Shown here: positions 25,154 to 34,450 of the stretch, one piece after another
How positions within the stretch are numbered: position 1 is the stretch's first letter
How the letters are laid out: every line of letters starts with the position of its first letter
Source: Alcanivorax sp. REN37
GTDB taxonomy: Bacteria; Pseudomonadota; Gammaproteobacteria; Pseudomonadales; Alcanivoracaceae
Length of the DNA stretch: 64,000 nucleotides
Assembly: GCF_041102775.1 (NCBI RefSeq)
Contig: NZ_JBGCUO010000001.1
Span: 620,001 to 684,000 of the forward strand
Reading direction: 5' to 3'
Made by a program: the position numbers and the translations under genes
The notes under the pieces: generated by a model
Told to the model about the DNA's origin: nothing
Seen by the model: the letters and a program-made list of their open reading frames with translations, nothing else
Databases searched by the model: none

Positions 25154-25282
25154 GCCCGCGACCGACGCGCTGCGTCTTATATAGGTAGCCGTTATTTCCA
25201 TGGCGGGCGTCGCAGCAGGGCAGTCGGCAGCTAGGCTGTAGCGGTGCGGGGCACACCCAAGGGCGAGCGTTGGACAACTTGG

Positions 25283-25325
25283 ATCAGCAGTGCCCGGCTG
25301 GAGAACACTGCCGGGCACTGCTGAT
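25283..25325. repeat. Large perfect stem-loop after tetR
   Basis: A 15-bp perfect inverted repeat (25283-25297 with 25311-25325) encloses a 13-base loop. It lies between tetR and the cysS terminator. It lacks a U tract on either side, so it may be a factor-dependent terminator, a REP-like element or part of a small RNA. Confidence 0.6.
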
Positions 25326-25353
25326 GCTGCCAAGATGGATCGACGCGCATAAA

Positions 25354-25377
25354 AAACGGGGCCGTATGGCCCCGTTT
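25354..25377 (-). terminator. Terminator of the thrS-hisI-cysS operon
   Basis: AAACGGGGCC (25354-25363) and its complement (25368-25377) form a 10-bp stem with a GTAT loop. In the minus direction it is followed by six T. It lies 19 bases beyond the cysS stop. Confidence 0.92.
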
Positions 25378-25396
25378 CAGCGTTGACTCCGGGCGC

Positions 25397-26791
25397 TTAC
25401 TTACGCGTCCAGCGGGTGCCTTCGCGCGTGTCTTCCAAAATCACATCGGCGGCTTCCAGCTCGGCGCGGATAGCGTCGGCACGGGCAAAGTCGCGGGCGG
25501 ATTTGGCGGCAGTACGCTCGGCAATCAGGGCTTCGATGGCGTCGGCATCGAGGCTGCCGGCCTTGCCTTGGTGGAACCAGCTTTCCGCGTCCTGCTGCAG
25601 CAGCCCCATCAGGTTGGCGGCAGCCAGTAGCTCGGCCTTGCGGCGCGGCTTGTCGGCGGCGTCCGCTTTGTTCAGTTCGCTGGCCAAGCGGTGCAGCGCG
25701 CTGATCGCTTCCGGGGTGTTGAGGTCGTCGCACAGGGCGGCCAACACCGGGTGATCGTCCGGCAGTTGGTAGTCGGCCTCGGCGCTGACCGCATCGCCAC
25801 GGCCGAGCAGCGCGTAGTAGAGGCCGTCGAGGGTGGCGCGCGCCTGGTTGAGCAGTTCCTCGCTGAAGTTGAGCGGCGAACGGTAGTGCGCCGACAGCAG
25901 TGCAAAACGCAGCACTTCGCCGGGGAAATGACCCAGCAGGTCGCGCACCAGACGGAAGTTGCCCAGTGACTTGGACATCTTCTCGCCGTCGATATTGATG
26001 TAGCCGTTGTGCAGCCAGTAGCGCACGTAATCGGTGCCGTGGGCGCAGCTGCCTTGAGCAATTTCGTTCTCGTGGTGCGGGAAAATCAGGTCGGCGCCGC
26101 CACCGTGGATGTCGATCAGCGGGCCAAGGTGGCGCGCGATCATGGCGGTGCATTCGATGTGCCAGCCGGGACGACCACGGCCCCACGGCGAATCCCAACC
26201 AGGTTGGTCTTCATTGCTCGGTTTCCACAGCACGAAATCGCCGGCGTAACGCTTGTAGGGTGCCACTTCGACCCGCGCGCCGGCGAGCATGTCGTCCAGC
26301 GAGCGGCGCGACAGCGCGCCGTAGTCGGGCATGGTTTGTACCGCGAACAGCACATGGCCTTCGGCGGCGTAGGCGTGGCCCTTGTCGATCAAGGTGCTGA
26401 TCAGCGCCACCATGTCGCCGACGTGGTCGGTGGCATGCGGCACGATGCTTGGTGGCAGTGCGCCGAGCGCGGCCATGTCATCGGCAAACGCTTCGGCGAA
26501 GCGGCCGGTAAGCGCCTCGATCGGCTCGCCGTTGTCACGGGCGGCGGTGATGATCTTATCGTCGATGTCGGTGATGTTGCGGGCATAGACCACGTTCGGA
26601 TACAGCCGCTGCAACAGCCGGAACAGCACGTCGAACGCCACCACCGGGCGCGCATTGCCGATGTGCACGTAGTTGTACACCGTCGGTCCGCACACATACA
26701 TGGTCACCCGTTCGGGGTCGATCGGGGTGAAAACGTCCTTGCGGCCGGTGAGGGTGTTGTGCAGGTGCAGGGTCGGCATAGCGCTCATCAT
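25397..26791 (-). CDS. cysS: Cysteinyl-tRNA synthetase
   Basis: CysS (464 aa), a class Ia synthetase. The HIGH-like motif appears in [16 protein letters not shown] (with the zinc Cys of the family) and the KMSKS motif in [23 protein letters not shown] and [21 protein letters not shown] are the remaining zinc and active-site signatures. The ATG at 26791 overlaps the hisI stop by 4 bases; an ATG four codons later (26779) would give the more usual N-terminus MPTLHLHNT. It is the last gene of an unusual thrS-hisI-cysS unit. Confidence 0.97.
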   Translation of the reverse strand: MMSAMPTLHLHNTLTGRKDVFTPIDPERVTMYVCGPTVYNYVHIGNARPVVAFDVLFRLLQRLYPNVVYARNITDIDDKIITAARDNGEPIEALTGRFAEAFADDMAALGALPPSIVPHATDHVGDMVALISTLIDKGHAYAAEGHVLFAVQTMPDYGALSRRSLDDMLAGARVEVAPYKRYAGDFVLWKPSNEDQPGWDSPWGRGRPGWHIECTAMIARHLGPLIDIHGGGADLIFPHHENEIAQGSCAHGTDYVRYWLHNGYINIDGEKMSKSLGNFRLVRDLLGHFPGEVLRFALLSAHYRSPLNFSEELLNQARATLDGLYYALLGRGDAVSAEADYQLPDDHPVLAALCDDLNTPEAISALHRLASELNKADAADKPRRKAELLAAANLMGLLQQDAESWFHQGKAGSLDADAIEALIAERTAAKSARDFARADAIRAELEAADVILEDTREGTRWTRK

Positions 26792-27222
26792 TTCGGGTAA
26801 AGAAGGGCCGGATCAATCACCGGCTCGCGGTCGAGAACAAAGTCGCCGTCCTCGGCTTTCCAGTAAAAGCAGTCACGTCGGCCGGTGTGGCAGGCGGGGC
26901 CGGTCTGGTCCACTTTCAGCAACAGCGTGTCGCCGTCGCAGTCCAGTCGCAGCTCCATCAGGCGCTGGGTCTGGCCGGAGGTCTCGCCTTTGCGCCACAG
27001 CGCCGAGCGTGACCGTGACCAGTAGCACACCACGCCGCCGCGGAGGGTCTCTTCCAGCGCGGTGCGGTTCATCCACGCCATCATCAGCACTTCGCCGGTG
27101 TCGTACTGCTGGGCGATGGCCGGCAGCAGGCCATCTTCGTTCCAACGCAGCGCGGCCAGCACCTGCTGCTGCGGCAGGCGGGTGCCGAGCGCGTCTTGCT
27201 CGTGTTGGTGCAGCAGACTCAT
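26788..27222 (-). CDS. hisI: Phosphoribosyl-AMP cyclohydrolase
   Basis: HisI (144 aa) opens the adenine ring of PR-AMP in histidine biosynthesis. The diagnostic metal-binding segments are present: [43 protein letters not shown] and CFYW. It is the stand-alone form with no HisE domain. It overlaps thrS and cysS by 4 bases at each end, outside any his operon, so its expression should follow that of the two tRNA synthetases. Confidence 0.95.
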   Translation of the reverse strand: MSLLHQHEQDALGTRLPQQQVLAALRWNEDGLLPAIAQQYDTGEVLMMAWMNRTALEETLRGGVVCYWSRSRSALWRKGETSGQTQRLMELRLDCDGDTLLLKVDQTGPACHTGRRDCFYWKAEDGDFVLDREPVIDPALLYPK

Positions 27223-29132
27223 GACGGCATCCGCACGGCATCGCCAAGGCGGGCCACGGCGTCGTCAAGGCTCAGCACTTCGGTGTCGCGGCTGCCGAGG
27301 CGGCGCATCGCCACCTTGCCTTCGGCGGCTTCTTGCTCACCCAGCACCAAGATCAGCGGGATTTTGGCGGCAGAGTGTTCGCGCACCTTGTAGCCGATTT
27401 TTTCGTTGCGCAGGTCCAGCTCGGCGGTGACGCCAGCCGCTTCCAGTGCTTCACGCACCTGGTGGGCGTAGTCATCCACGGCGTTGGTGATGGTGGCGAT
27501 CACCACCGGCACCGGCGCCAGCCACAGCGGCAGGTGACCGGCGTGGTGCTCAATCAGGATGCCGATGAAGCGCTCCATGGAACCGATGATGGCGCGGTGC
27601 AACATGATCGGCCGCTGGCGCTGGGAGTGCTCATCGACGTACTCGGCGTCGAGGCGCTCCGGCATCATTGGATCGAATTGCACCGTGCCCACCTGCCAAG
27701 AGCGGCCGATGGAATCTTTCAGGTGGTACTCGATCTTGGGACCGTAGAACGCGCCTTCGCCGGGCATTTCTTCCCACTGCACGCCGGCGCGGGCCAGGGC
27801 GGCACGCAGGGCATTTTCTGCCTTGTCCCAGTCGTCATCGTTGCCGAGCCGTTTTTCCGGGCGCAGCGCCAGCTTCACCGACACATTGTCGAAGCCGAAG
27901 TGATCGTAGACGCGCATCGCCTGCGCGTGGAAGGCAGTGACTTCCGCTTCCACTTGGTCCGGGGTGCAGAAGATGTGGCCGTCGTCTTGGGTGAAGGCGC
28001 GCACGCGCATGATGCCGTGCAGCGCGCCGGACGGCTCATTGCGGTGGCAGCCGCCGAACTCGGCGTACCGGATCGGCAGATCACGGTAGCTGTGCAGCGC
28101 CGCGTTGTAGATCTGCACGTGGCCGGGGCAGTTCATCGGCTTGATGGCGTAGGTGCGCTTCTCCGATTCGGTGAAGAACATGTTTTCTTGGTAGTTGTCC
28201 CAGTGGCCGGACTTCTTCCACAGCGTGACGTCGAGAATCTGCGGGCCGCGCACTTCTTGGTAACCGCTCTTGCGGTACACCTGACGCACGTACTGCTCCA
28301 CCTTCTGCCAGATCGCCCAGCCGCGCGGATGCCAGAACACCATGCCGGGGGCTTCTTCCTGCTGATGGAACAGGTCCATCTCGCGGCCCAGTTTGCGGTG
28401 GTCGCGACGCGCGGCTTCTTCCAGCCGCTGCAGGTGCTCGTTGAGCTCGGTCTTGTCACGCCAGGCCGTGCCGTAGATGCGCTGCAACTGGGCGTTGTTG
28501 CTGTCGCCGCGCCAGTAGGCACCGGCCACTTTGGTGAGTTTGAAGCCATCGCCCAGTTTGGCGGTGGACGGCAAGTGCGGGCCGCGGCACAGGTCGATGA
28601 ATGGGCCCTGACGGTACAGGCTCACTTCTTCGCCGGCCGGCAGGTCGCGGATGATCTCGGCCTTGAAGGTTTCGCCCTTGTCGAGGAAGAAGGCGATGGC
28701 GTCATCGCGGTCCCACACCTCGCGGCGGATCTCTTCATTGCGGCGCACAATGTCTTGCATGCGCTTTTCGATCGCTTTCAGATCGTCCGGCGTGAACGGC
28801 TGCTCGCGATGGAAATCGTAGTAGAAGCCGTGCTCGATGGTCGGGCCGATGGTGACCTGGGTGTTGGGGAACAGCTCCTGCACCGCCTGCGCCATTACGT
28901 GGGCGGCGTCGTGGCGGATCAGCTCCAGCGCATCGGCGTCCTCACGGGTGACGATCTCCACTTGGGCATTGGCGGGCACGGTCAGGTAGACATCCCGCAG
29001 GGTGCCGTCGACACGCACTGCCAGGGCCTGCTTGGCCAGCTTCTTGCTGATGCGCTCAGCGATTTCCAGACCGGATACCGGTTGGTCGAATTCAAGTGCG
29101 GCGCCGTCGGGCAGCCGGTACGCAATGCTCAT
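27219..29132 (-). CDS. thrS: Threonyl-tRNA synthetase
   Basis: ThrS (637 aa), a class II synthetase. Domains in order are TGS (about 1-60, [15 protein letters not shown]), the editing domain with the metal site [11 protein letters not shown], the catalytic core with [57 protein letters not shown] and [21 protein letters not shown], then the anticodon-binding domain. I start at the ATG at 29132; the frame is open further upstream but that part does not match the family. Gammaproteobacterial thrS usually precedes infC-rpmI-rplT; here it precedes hisI and cysS. Confidence 0.97.
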   Translation of the reverse strand: MSIAYRLPDGAALEFDQPVSGLEIAERISKKLAKQALAVRVDGTLRDVYLTVPANAQVEIVTREDADALELIRHDAAHVMAQAVQELFPNTQVTIGPTIEHGFYYDFHREQPFTPDDLKAIEKRMQDIVRRNEEIRREVWDRDDAIAFFLDKGETFKAEIIRDLPAGEEVSLYRQGPFIDLCRGPHLPSTAKLGDGFKLTKVAGAYWRGDSNNAQLQRIYGTAWRDKTELNEHLQRLEEAARRDHRKLGREMDLFHQQEEAPGMVFWHPRGWAIWQKVEQYVRQVYRKSGYQEVRGPQILDVTLWKKSGHWDNYQENMFFTESEKRTYAIKPMNCPGHVQIYNAALHSYRDLPIRYAEFGGCHRNEPSGALHGIMRVRAFTQDDGHIFCTPDQVEAEVTAFHAQAMRVYDHFGFDNVSVKLALRPEKRLGNDDDWDKAENALRAALARAGVQWEEMPGEGAFYGPKIEYHLKDSIGRSWQVGTVQFDPMMPERLDAEYVDEHSQRQRPIMLHRAIIGSMERFIGILIEHHAGHLPLWLAPVPVVIATITNAVDDYAHQVREALEAAGVTAELDLRNEKIGYKVREHSAAKIPLILVLGEQEAAEGKVAMRRLGSRDTEVLSLDDAVARLGDAVRMPS

Positions 29133-29327
29133 GAGGTGTCGGATCGTCGTCAGTATAGGAGGGAAAATAAGCTCTCGATGGTAGGCAATCAGCCCCGGTG
29201 CTGCAAGGCGGCATGCTGCCGCAGCGGCCGCCGCGAGCCGCACCGTCCGGCGGTTTGCGCGGCAATTTCCTGTTCGCTTTTGGGGCGGCTGGGTATGCTG
29301 TGGGCTCTCCCCCGATGGCATCTTCAC

Positions 29328-30782
29328 ATGAACCAGGAACACCCTCTCAGCCACGCCGCCTTGCGTGTTGCGCTGACCCATCTGCTGGCCGGCACGACGC
29401 TGGCGGAACGTTTGTCCCGCTGCGGCGCCGAGGCGCAACAGCTGACCGGCGCCGACCGTGTCGAGTTGTGGCTCGGCCGCATCGACAAGCACCGTAGCCG
29501 CTACCAGTTCAGTCTGTCGCCGCTGGCCGATGACACCGAAGCGCAACATTTCGATAGCGCAGCGGCCCGTGAACAATGGCTGCGCCAACAGTGGCCGACG
29601 GTGATCGATCCGGTCGGTGCGGTACCGGCCGGGCAGCCGACGTCACCGCGTGCTTACCGCTTAGCGCGGCAGGACGGCACCTTGCTGGCGCTGGTGGTGG
29701 TTCACGATGGCGACCCGATTGCGGCGGTGGATGACCCTTGTTGGGCCGCGCTGCACACCTGGCTGTGTCTGGCGTCGCTGGCGCTCGATTGCCTTGGCCA
29801 GACCGAAGACAGCCAACAGATGCTGGATGCCATCGTGCAAGTGATCGCGCGCATGGTGGATGAGAAAAGCGCCCACACTTTCGGCCATTGCCAACGGGTG
29901 CCGCTGCTCACTGATCTGTTGCTGGACGCGGTACAGCAGGACACTGGCGAGTATGCCGACGTGGAGTTGGATGCGGACCAGCAGCAGTCGTTGCGGCTGG
30001 CGGCTTGGCTACATGATTGCGGCAAGCTCGCAGTGCCGGATGCGATCCTCGACAAGGCCACCAAACTGCACGGCGTGCGTGACGGGTTGGCGGAAATCGA
30101 TACCCGGCTGGCGGTGCTGCGCGCGCAGCAACTGGCCGCGCTGCCGGCGACCGCCGGCCAGGCCGCGCGGCAGACGCTGAAGGAACAGATCCAAGACGAC
30201 CGTGATTTCCTGCACCAGATCAATTTGGGTAGCGCACCGCTCAGTGACGCCGACCGCCGTCGCATTGAGGCGCTGGCGGCGTTGCAGTGGACCGACCTGG
30301 ATGGTCAGCGCCGGCCGCTACTGAGTGAGCGGGAGGTGGCGCTACTGTGCATTCCGCAGGGCACCCTCAGTGCGGAAGAGCGCGTAATCATGAATCACCA
30401 TGCGCAGGTGACGCTGAATATTCTCGAAGCCTTGCCGTTCCCGCCGCGTTTGGCGGCGGTGGCGGATTACGCGGCCAGCCACCATGAGCGCCCGGACGGC
30501 AGCGGCTTCCCGCGCGGCCTGTGCGGCGATCAACTGCCGCTGCCGTCGCGAATGCTGGCAATTGCCGATGTGTTTGAAGCGCTGACCGCCAGTGATCGGC
30601 CTTACAAACGTGGCTTGCCGTTGTCGCAGGCGTTGGCGGTGATGAAAAATTTACGCGATCGCAACCAGATCGATGCCGGTTTGTACCGGTTGTTCATCGA
30701 AGCCGGCGTCTGGCGCCGCTACAGTGAGCAGATGTTGCCCGCTGACCAACAGGACGTCACCGATGTGGACCCGTATCGCTAG
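29328..30782 (+). CDS. HD-GYP domain phosphohydrolase
   Basis: A 484-residue protein. The N-terminal ~150 residues look like a degenerate GAF-type sensor. The HD-GYP domain follows: [12 protein letters not shown] (His183), [12 protein letters not shown] (His229-Asp230), an insertion of about 120 residues, [18 protein letters not shown], then [15 protein letters not shown] near 385-397 and [20 protein letters not shown]. The GYP signature is GFP here, a common conservative variant. Such proteins hydrolyse cyclic di-GMP. Start ATG at 29328 was chosen because the frame upstream is antisense to thrS. The next gene overlaps it by 20 bases. Confidence 0.88.
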   Translation: MNQEHPLSHAALRVALTHLLAGTTLAERLSRCGAEAQQLTGADRVELWLGRIDKHRSRYQFSLSPLADDTEAQHFDSAAAREQWLRQQWPTVIDPVGAVPAGQPTSPRAYRLARQDGTLLALVVVHDGDPIAAVDDPCWAALHTWLCLASLALDCLGQTEDSQQMLDAIVQVIARMVDEKSAHTFGHCQRVPLLTDLLLDAVQQDTGEYADVELDADQQQSLRLAAWLHDCGKLAVPDAILDKATKLHGVRDGLAEIDTRLAVLRAQQLAALPATAGQAARQTLKEQIQDDRDFLHQINLGSAPLSDADRRRIEALAALQWTDLDGQRRPLLSEREVALLCIPQGTLSAEERVIMNHHAQVTLNILEALPFPPRLAAVADYAASHHERPDGSGFPRGLCGDQLPLPSRMLAIADVFEALTASDRPYKRGLPLSQALAVMKNLRDRNQIDAGLYRLFIEAGVWRRYSEQMLPADQQDVTDVDPYR

Positions 30783-31578
30783 TACTGTGCTGCTGTGCAG
30801 CGTAGCCGCCCTCGCCGGTGCGGCGGATTTGCTGTTGGCGCAGCAGGGCGAAGCTGCGCCCGGGCGTCTGGTGCGGGTGCAACTGGTGCCGGGCACCCAA
30901 GCGTGGTTGGACGGCACGCCGCTGAGTGTGTCGGCGAACGGCTGGGCTGCATTTGGTTTTGACCGCGATGCCAGCGGCCAGCGCGTACTGCGATTGGTGG
31001 GCAACGGTCGCGAGCAGCGGGTGGAGTTTGTGTTGCCGGCCGGGGATTGGCCGCTACAACGGGTCAATGGCGTGCCACCGCGTACCGTAGCGCCGCCGCC
31101 CCCGGCGGTGCAGGAACGCATCCGCGCGGAAGCCGCATTGATGGCCAAAGCGCGCGCGGTGCACAGCCAGCTGGAGGACTTCACTACCGCGTTCCGCTGG
31201 CCCCTCAGTGGCCGCATTTCCGGTGTGTACGGCAGCCAGCGCATTTACAACGGCACCCCCGGCTCGCCGCATCTGGGGTTGGATATTGCCGCGCCCACCG
31301 GCAGCAAAGTGCAGGCGCCGGCGGGCGGCGTGGTGACGTTGGTGCACCAGGATATGTTCTACAACGGCGGCACGCTGGTGATCGACCACGGCGAAGGAGT
31401 GGCGTCCACCTTCATCCACTTAAATGCAGTGCACGTGGAGCAAGGCCAACGGGTGGAAGCCGGCGACTGGGTGGCGGATGTCGGTGCCACGGGCCGTGCC
31501 TCGGGGCCGCATCTGCATTGGGTGGTGAACTGGTTTGATGTGCGGCTGGATCCGCTGCCGCTGCTGCCGCCGCGCTGA
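30763..31578 (+). CDS. M23-family peptidase (LytM domain)
   Basis: A 271-residue secreted peptidoglycan hydrolase or regulator. Signal peptide about 1-20 (LLCSVAALAGA). The N-terminal part is a small beta domain with a Pro-rich linker (RTVAPPPPAVQ). The M23 domain covers roughly 145-265 with the zinc ligands HLGLDIAAPTG and HLHWVVNWFD and the FNGGTLVIDHGEG-like segment YNGGTLVIDHGEG, so it should be catalytically active. It overlaps the HD-GYP gene by 20 bases and probably shares its transcript. Confidence 0.92.
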   Translation: MWTRIASTVLLCSVAALAGAADLLLAQQGEAAPGRLVRVQLVPGTQAWLDGTPLSVSANGWAAFGFDRDASGQRVLRLVGNGREQRVEFVLPAGDWPLQRVNGVPPRTVAPPPPAVQERIRAEAALMAKARAVHSQLEDFTTAFRWPLSGRISGVYGSQRIYNGTPGSPHLGLDIAAPTGSKVQAPAGGVVTLVHQDMFYNGGTLVIDHGEGVASTFIHLNAVHVEQGQRVEAGDWVADVGATGRASGPHLHWVVNWFDVRLDPLPLLPPR

Positions 31579-31603
31579 GGGCGGCAGCTCGCTTCCACTC
31601 TGC

Positions 31604-32842
31604 TCAGGCGCTGCGGCGCAGCACCCGCAGCGCGCCATCACTGTTGACGCTGGCGACGCAATTGCGGCCGCCGGCCTTGGCTTCGTACAGGGCCGCGTCC
31701 GCTTGCTGAATCAGCTTGTCGGCATCGTGGGCGCCGCCAGAGGTGCTGGCGACACCAATGCTGATGGTCACCACTGAGTTACTGCGTGAGCCCAGGTGCG
31801 GAATCCCCAGCTGCTCCACCCGCGCGCGCATGCGTTCGGCAAATACTAGGGCATCTGCCAACCGGGTGCCGCCCAATACCACCACAAACTCCTCGCCACC
31901 ATAGCGGGCCACGAAATCGGTGGAGCGCTGCACCATGGTTTTCGGTACCGATGCGATCGCTTTCAGACACTCGTCACCCTGCTGGTGGCCGTAGGTGTCG
32001 TTGTACTGCTTGAAATAGTCGATATCAAAAATCAGCACGGAAATGGAATCTGGTGCGCCGCGTGACTGGTACTGCATGCCGTGCAGCAATTTTGCTAGGC
32101 GACTGTCGAGGCCACGGCGATTGATGGTGCCGGTGAGGCTGTCTTCGCTGGCTTCACTGGCCAGCGTCTGGTTGGCCTCATGCAACTCACTGCGGTGCAG
32201 GAACAGCAATTGTTCCGACAGGAAGAAGCGGCGCTGTAAGCGCTCCATCACGTACAAGCCAGTCAATGACATCAGACTGCCGCAGGCCATGACTGCCAAG
32301 ACCACCGCGCTAGCGCGGGCATCCAGCGGCTGGAACTGCCACAGCGCGCCGGCGCTGGCGGCCAAGATCAGCAACGTGGTCGGCAGCGCCCACGACATCG
32401 GTACTCGATAAAGGGTGCTGAGCGACAGGATGGCGAGGAACGCCAGATAGAAATAAGTCTGCGCCAGCGGGTGATCGATCACGGTACCCAAATAGATGTG
32501 CGGCAGAGCCACGCACAGCGCCGCTGCGCACAGCAGCAGGTGGGTCAGGCGCGGCATCCGCTGCGCCACCATCAGCACCCCAACAATGCCGAGCACGGCT
32601 ACGAGTCGTGGTCGCCACAGCTCGGCCAGCGCGCTGCTATCCACCCAATATTCCACCAGCGTGGCGGTGCCCATCACCAACAGCATCAGGGCGCTGGCCC
32701 AGGGCAGCTGCCGCAGCGCATCGGCACGCAATTGGCCGCGCAGGCGCGGCTCCAGGTCGCCGGGCAAAGTCAGGTGCCACGGCAGCGGCAGATCGCGGCC
32801 ATCAGGCAGGCTGGTATTGGGGCTGGAATCGGTGCTGTTCAT
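31604..32842 (-). CDS. Diguanylate cyclase with membrane sensor
   Basis: A 412-residue GGDEF protein. Residues about 35-205 contain six hydrophobic helices with no recognisable ligand pocket. The cyclase domain fills the C-terminal ~170 residues: FDIDYFKQYNDTYGHQQGDECL, and RSTDFVARYGGEEFVVVLGG, in which GGEEF is an active signature and RSTD five residues upstream is a product-inhibition I-site. It should make cyclic di-GMP under feedback control. It converges with the M23 gene and is divergent from cqsA across a 305-base spacer containing a large palindrome. Confidence 0.92.
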   Translation of the reverse strand: MNSTDSSPNTSLPDGRDLPLPWHLTLPGDLEPRLRGQLRADALRQLPWASALMLLVMGTATLVEYWVDSSALAELWRPRLVAVLGIVGVLMVAQRMPRLTHLLLCAAALCVALPHIYLGTVIDHPLAQTYFYLAFLAILSLSTLYRVPMSWALPTTLLILAASAGALWQFQPLDARASAVVLAVMACGSLMSLTGLYVMERLQRRFFLSEQLLFLHRSELHEANQTLASEASEDSLTGTINRRGLDSRLAKLLHGMQYQSRGAPDSISVLIFDIDYFKQYNDTYGHQQGDECLKAIASVPKTMVQRSTDFVARYGGEEFVVVLGGTRLADALVFAERMRARVEQLGIPHLGSRSNSVVTISIGVASTSGGAHDADKLIQQADAALYEAKAGGRNCVASVNSDGALRVLRRSA

Positions 32843-32956
32843 GGGCTCTCGCGGACCGGCCGGCGGTATCGGTCACCGGGCTGGTGACTGCGCACAAGCG
32901 TATCACCTGCACCGGGGCCGCTCTAGCGGAAGGGTATTAATAACTGCGCATAAGAA

Positions 32957-32981
32957 CAGTGATGGCATTATGCCATCACTG
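32957..32981. promoter_or_regulatory. 25-bp perfect palindrome upstream of cqsA
   Basis: CAGTGATGGCAT (32957-32968), one central T, ATGCCATCACTG (32970-32981). It lies 166 bases before cqsA and 114 before the GGDEF gene. It is flanked on both sides by TGCGCA. A dyad operator for a dimeric regulator is the simplest reading; a transcribed hairpin is the alternative. Confidence 0.65.
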
Positions 32982-33054
32982 CGCAAATAACCAGTTAATT
33001 CATTTTAAATTAGCTTCTCATTTTACGATTGTCCGGTTTGGGCGCCTCAAACCG

Positions 33055-33140
33055 TTTCAGCGGTGCCGTATCGTGAACGCAGGGCCCAAAGGGCCCGCAT
33101 TCCGCCGTGCATACAACGGCATTTAAACCGCTGAAAGAGG
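33055..33140 (+). promoter_or_regulatory. Structured 5' leader of cqsA
   Basis: TTTCAGCGGT (33055-33064) is complementary to ACCGCTGAAA (33127-33136), and the pairing can continue with GCCGT (33065-33069) and ACGGC (33116-33120) across a 6-base bulge. Inside lie GGGCCC-AAA-GGGCCC (33082-33096) and an alternative small stem GCCGT (33104-33108) with ACGGC (33116-33120). The 3' arm ends directly at the GAGG ribosome site (33137-33140), so folding could limit translation. Confidence 0.5.
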
Positions 33141-33147
33141 TAATGAA

Positions 33148-34419
33148 ATGAGTGCAATCATGCAACGGGGCGCCCGTGCCCGCAAAATGGCGAAAATGCC
33201 GGAATTCATCCGTTCACGCATGGACGATCATTTTATCAATCGTCTACAAAATGAATGGGGAGGCGACCATTTGCTGAAAGGGGCGGTGCCACAACCGGGG
33301 GCCATTGAAATGATCAGCAATGATTATCTGGGGCTGTCCAATCACCCGCGCATTGTGGCGGCTCAGGTGGGCAGTTTGCAGTCCGGTGACAAAAGTGTGG
33401 TGATGTCCGGTGCCTTTTTGAAAGGCGATAACAATCAACGACGTTTTGAGCAACGTTGCGCGGAATGGACCGGTTATGAAGCCGCAATCCTGTGCCAATC
33501 CGGCTACGCCGCCAACGTTGGGCTGATCCAGTCGATCGCTGGGGCGGACATCCCCGTGTACGTGGACATGAGTGGGCACGCGTCCTTGTGGGAGGGGGTC
33601 AACAGTGCCAACGGTCGTGCCATTCCGTTTCGCCACAACGACATGAAACACCTGGCACGGCAGGTGCGCCAACATGGCCAAGGGGTAATCTGTGTCGATT
33701 CGGTGTACAGCACCTCCGGCACTATTTGTCCGTTGGAGGAGTTGGTGGCGCTTGCCGAAGAGACCGGCTGCGTGTTGATCGTCGATGAGTCCCACTCGCT
33801 GGGCACCCACGGCCCGGACGGCGCGGGTTTGGTGGCGGCCGCCGGGCTGCAGGAGCGGGTGCATTTCGTCACCGCCAGTCTGGCGAAGTCGTTTTCCGGT
33901 CGTGCCGGGCTGGTGCTGTGCAGTGGCGAATTTGCCGATTATTTCTGGGTGACGTCACTGCCGGCGATCTTCAGTTCCTGCCTGCTGGACCATGAAATCT
34001 TGGCGCTGGATGCCACGCTGGAGTTGATCCAGCGTGAACACTGGCGTCGGGAGGCGGTGCAGGTGAACGCGGATTTCCTGCGCCGTGGATTGGCGGAGCT
34101 GGGTTATAACGTCACCGCTAGCCAGTCGCAGATCATCGCGCTGGAGGCGGGCACCGAGCGCAGTACTCAGAAGTTGCGCATGGCGCTGGAGCAACGCGGG
34201 GTATTCGGTTCGGTGTTCTGTGCGCCGGCAACACCGAAGAACCGCTCGCTGGTGCGCTTCAGTGTTAACGCTTTGCTGACGCTGTCGCAGCTACAGCGGG
34301 TACTGGCGGTGTGCGCCGAGATCCGTGACGAGGTGGACATGTGGGAGTGGCCGTCCACGCGCCGTTTGGCGCGGGTGCAGCCGGAAATCGAAATGATGGA
34401 ACAGCGCAAGCGCGCGTGA
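33148..34419 (+). CDS. cqsA: CqsA-type alpha-hydroxyketone autoinducer synthase
   Basis: A 423-residue PLP-dependent alpha-oxoamine synthase of the CqsA/LqsA branch, which joins an acyl-CoA to an amino acid or S-adenosylmethionine-derived substrate to give CAI-1-like signals. Segments matching Vibrio CqsA as I know it include ISNDYLGLSNHP, CQSGYAANVGLIQ, VDSVYSTSGTICPLEELV, VDESHSLGTHGPDGAGL, VHFVTASLAKSFSGRAG (PLP Lys247), PAIFSSCLLDHE, SQIIALEAGTER and GVFGSVFCAPATPKNRSLVR. GAGG lies 7 bases before the ATG. It converges on the rhh-cqsS-regulator operon, forming a complete signalling unit. The acyl chain of the signal cannot be read from sequence. Confidence 0.94.
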   Translation: MSAIMQRGARARKMAKMPEFIRSRMDDHFINRLQNEWGGDHLLKGAVPQPGAIEMISNDYLGLSNHPRIVAAQVGSLQSGDKSVVMSGAFLKGDNNQRRFEQRCAEWTGYEAAILCQSGYAANVGLIQSIAGADIPVYVDMSGHASLWEGVNSANGRAIPFRHNDMKHLARQVRQHGQGVICVDSVYSTSGTICPLEELVALAEETGCVLIVDESHSLGTHGPDGAGLVAAAGLQERVHFVTASLAKSFSGRAGLVLCSGEFADYFWVTSLPAIFSSCLLDHEILALDATLELIQREHWRREAVQVNADFLRRGLAELGYNVTASQSQIIALEAGTERSTQKLRMALEQRGVFGSVFCAPATPKNRSLVRFSVNALLTLSQLQRVLAVCAEIRDEVDMWEWPSTRRLARVQPEIEMMEQRKRA

Positions 34420-34425
34420 TCGACC

Positions 34426-34447
34426 GCGGCGCCCGTTAGGGCGCCGC
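34426..34447. terminator. Hairpin between cqsA and the response regulator
   Basis: GCGGCGCCC (34426-34434) and its complement (34439-34447) form a 9-bp stem with a GTTA loop, between the convergent stops. There is no U tract. Confidence 0.6.
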
Positions 34448-34450
34448 ACT

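Larger units (their letters stand above)
32843..33147. promoter_or_regulatory. Divergent promoter and leader region of cqsA
   Basis: A 305-base AT-rich spacer between the GGDEF gene and cqsA. It holds a perfect 25-bp palindrome (32957-32981), an AT-rich patch TTAATTCATTTTAAATTAG (32995-33013) that may be promoter sequence, and a folded leader ending at the cqsA ribosome site. Its composition is distinctly lower in GC than the flanking genes. Confidence 0.6.

Noticed and set aside
27333-29327. Open upstream extension of the HD-GYP frame over 2 kb
   Set aside because: It is antisense to thrS along its whole length. High-GC coding sequence often leaves the opposite strand open; the true start is the ATG at 29328.
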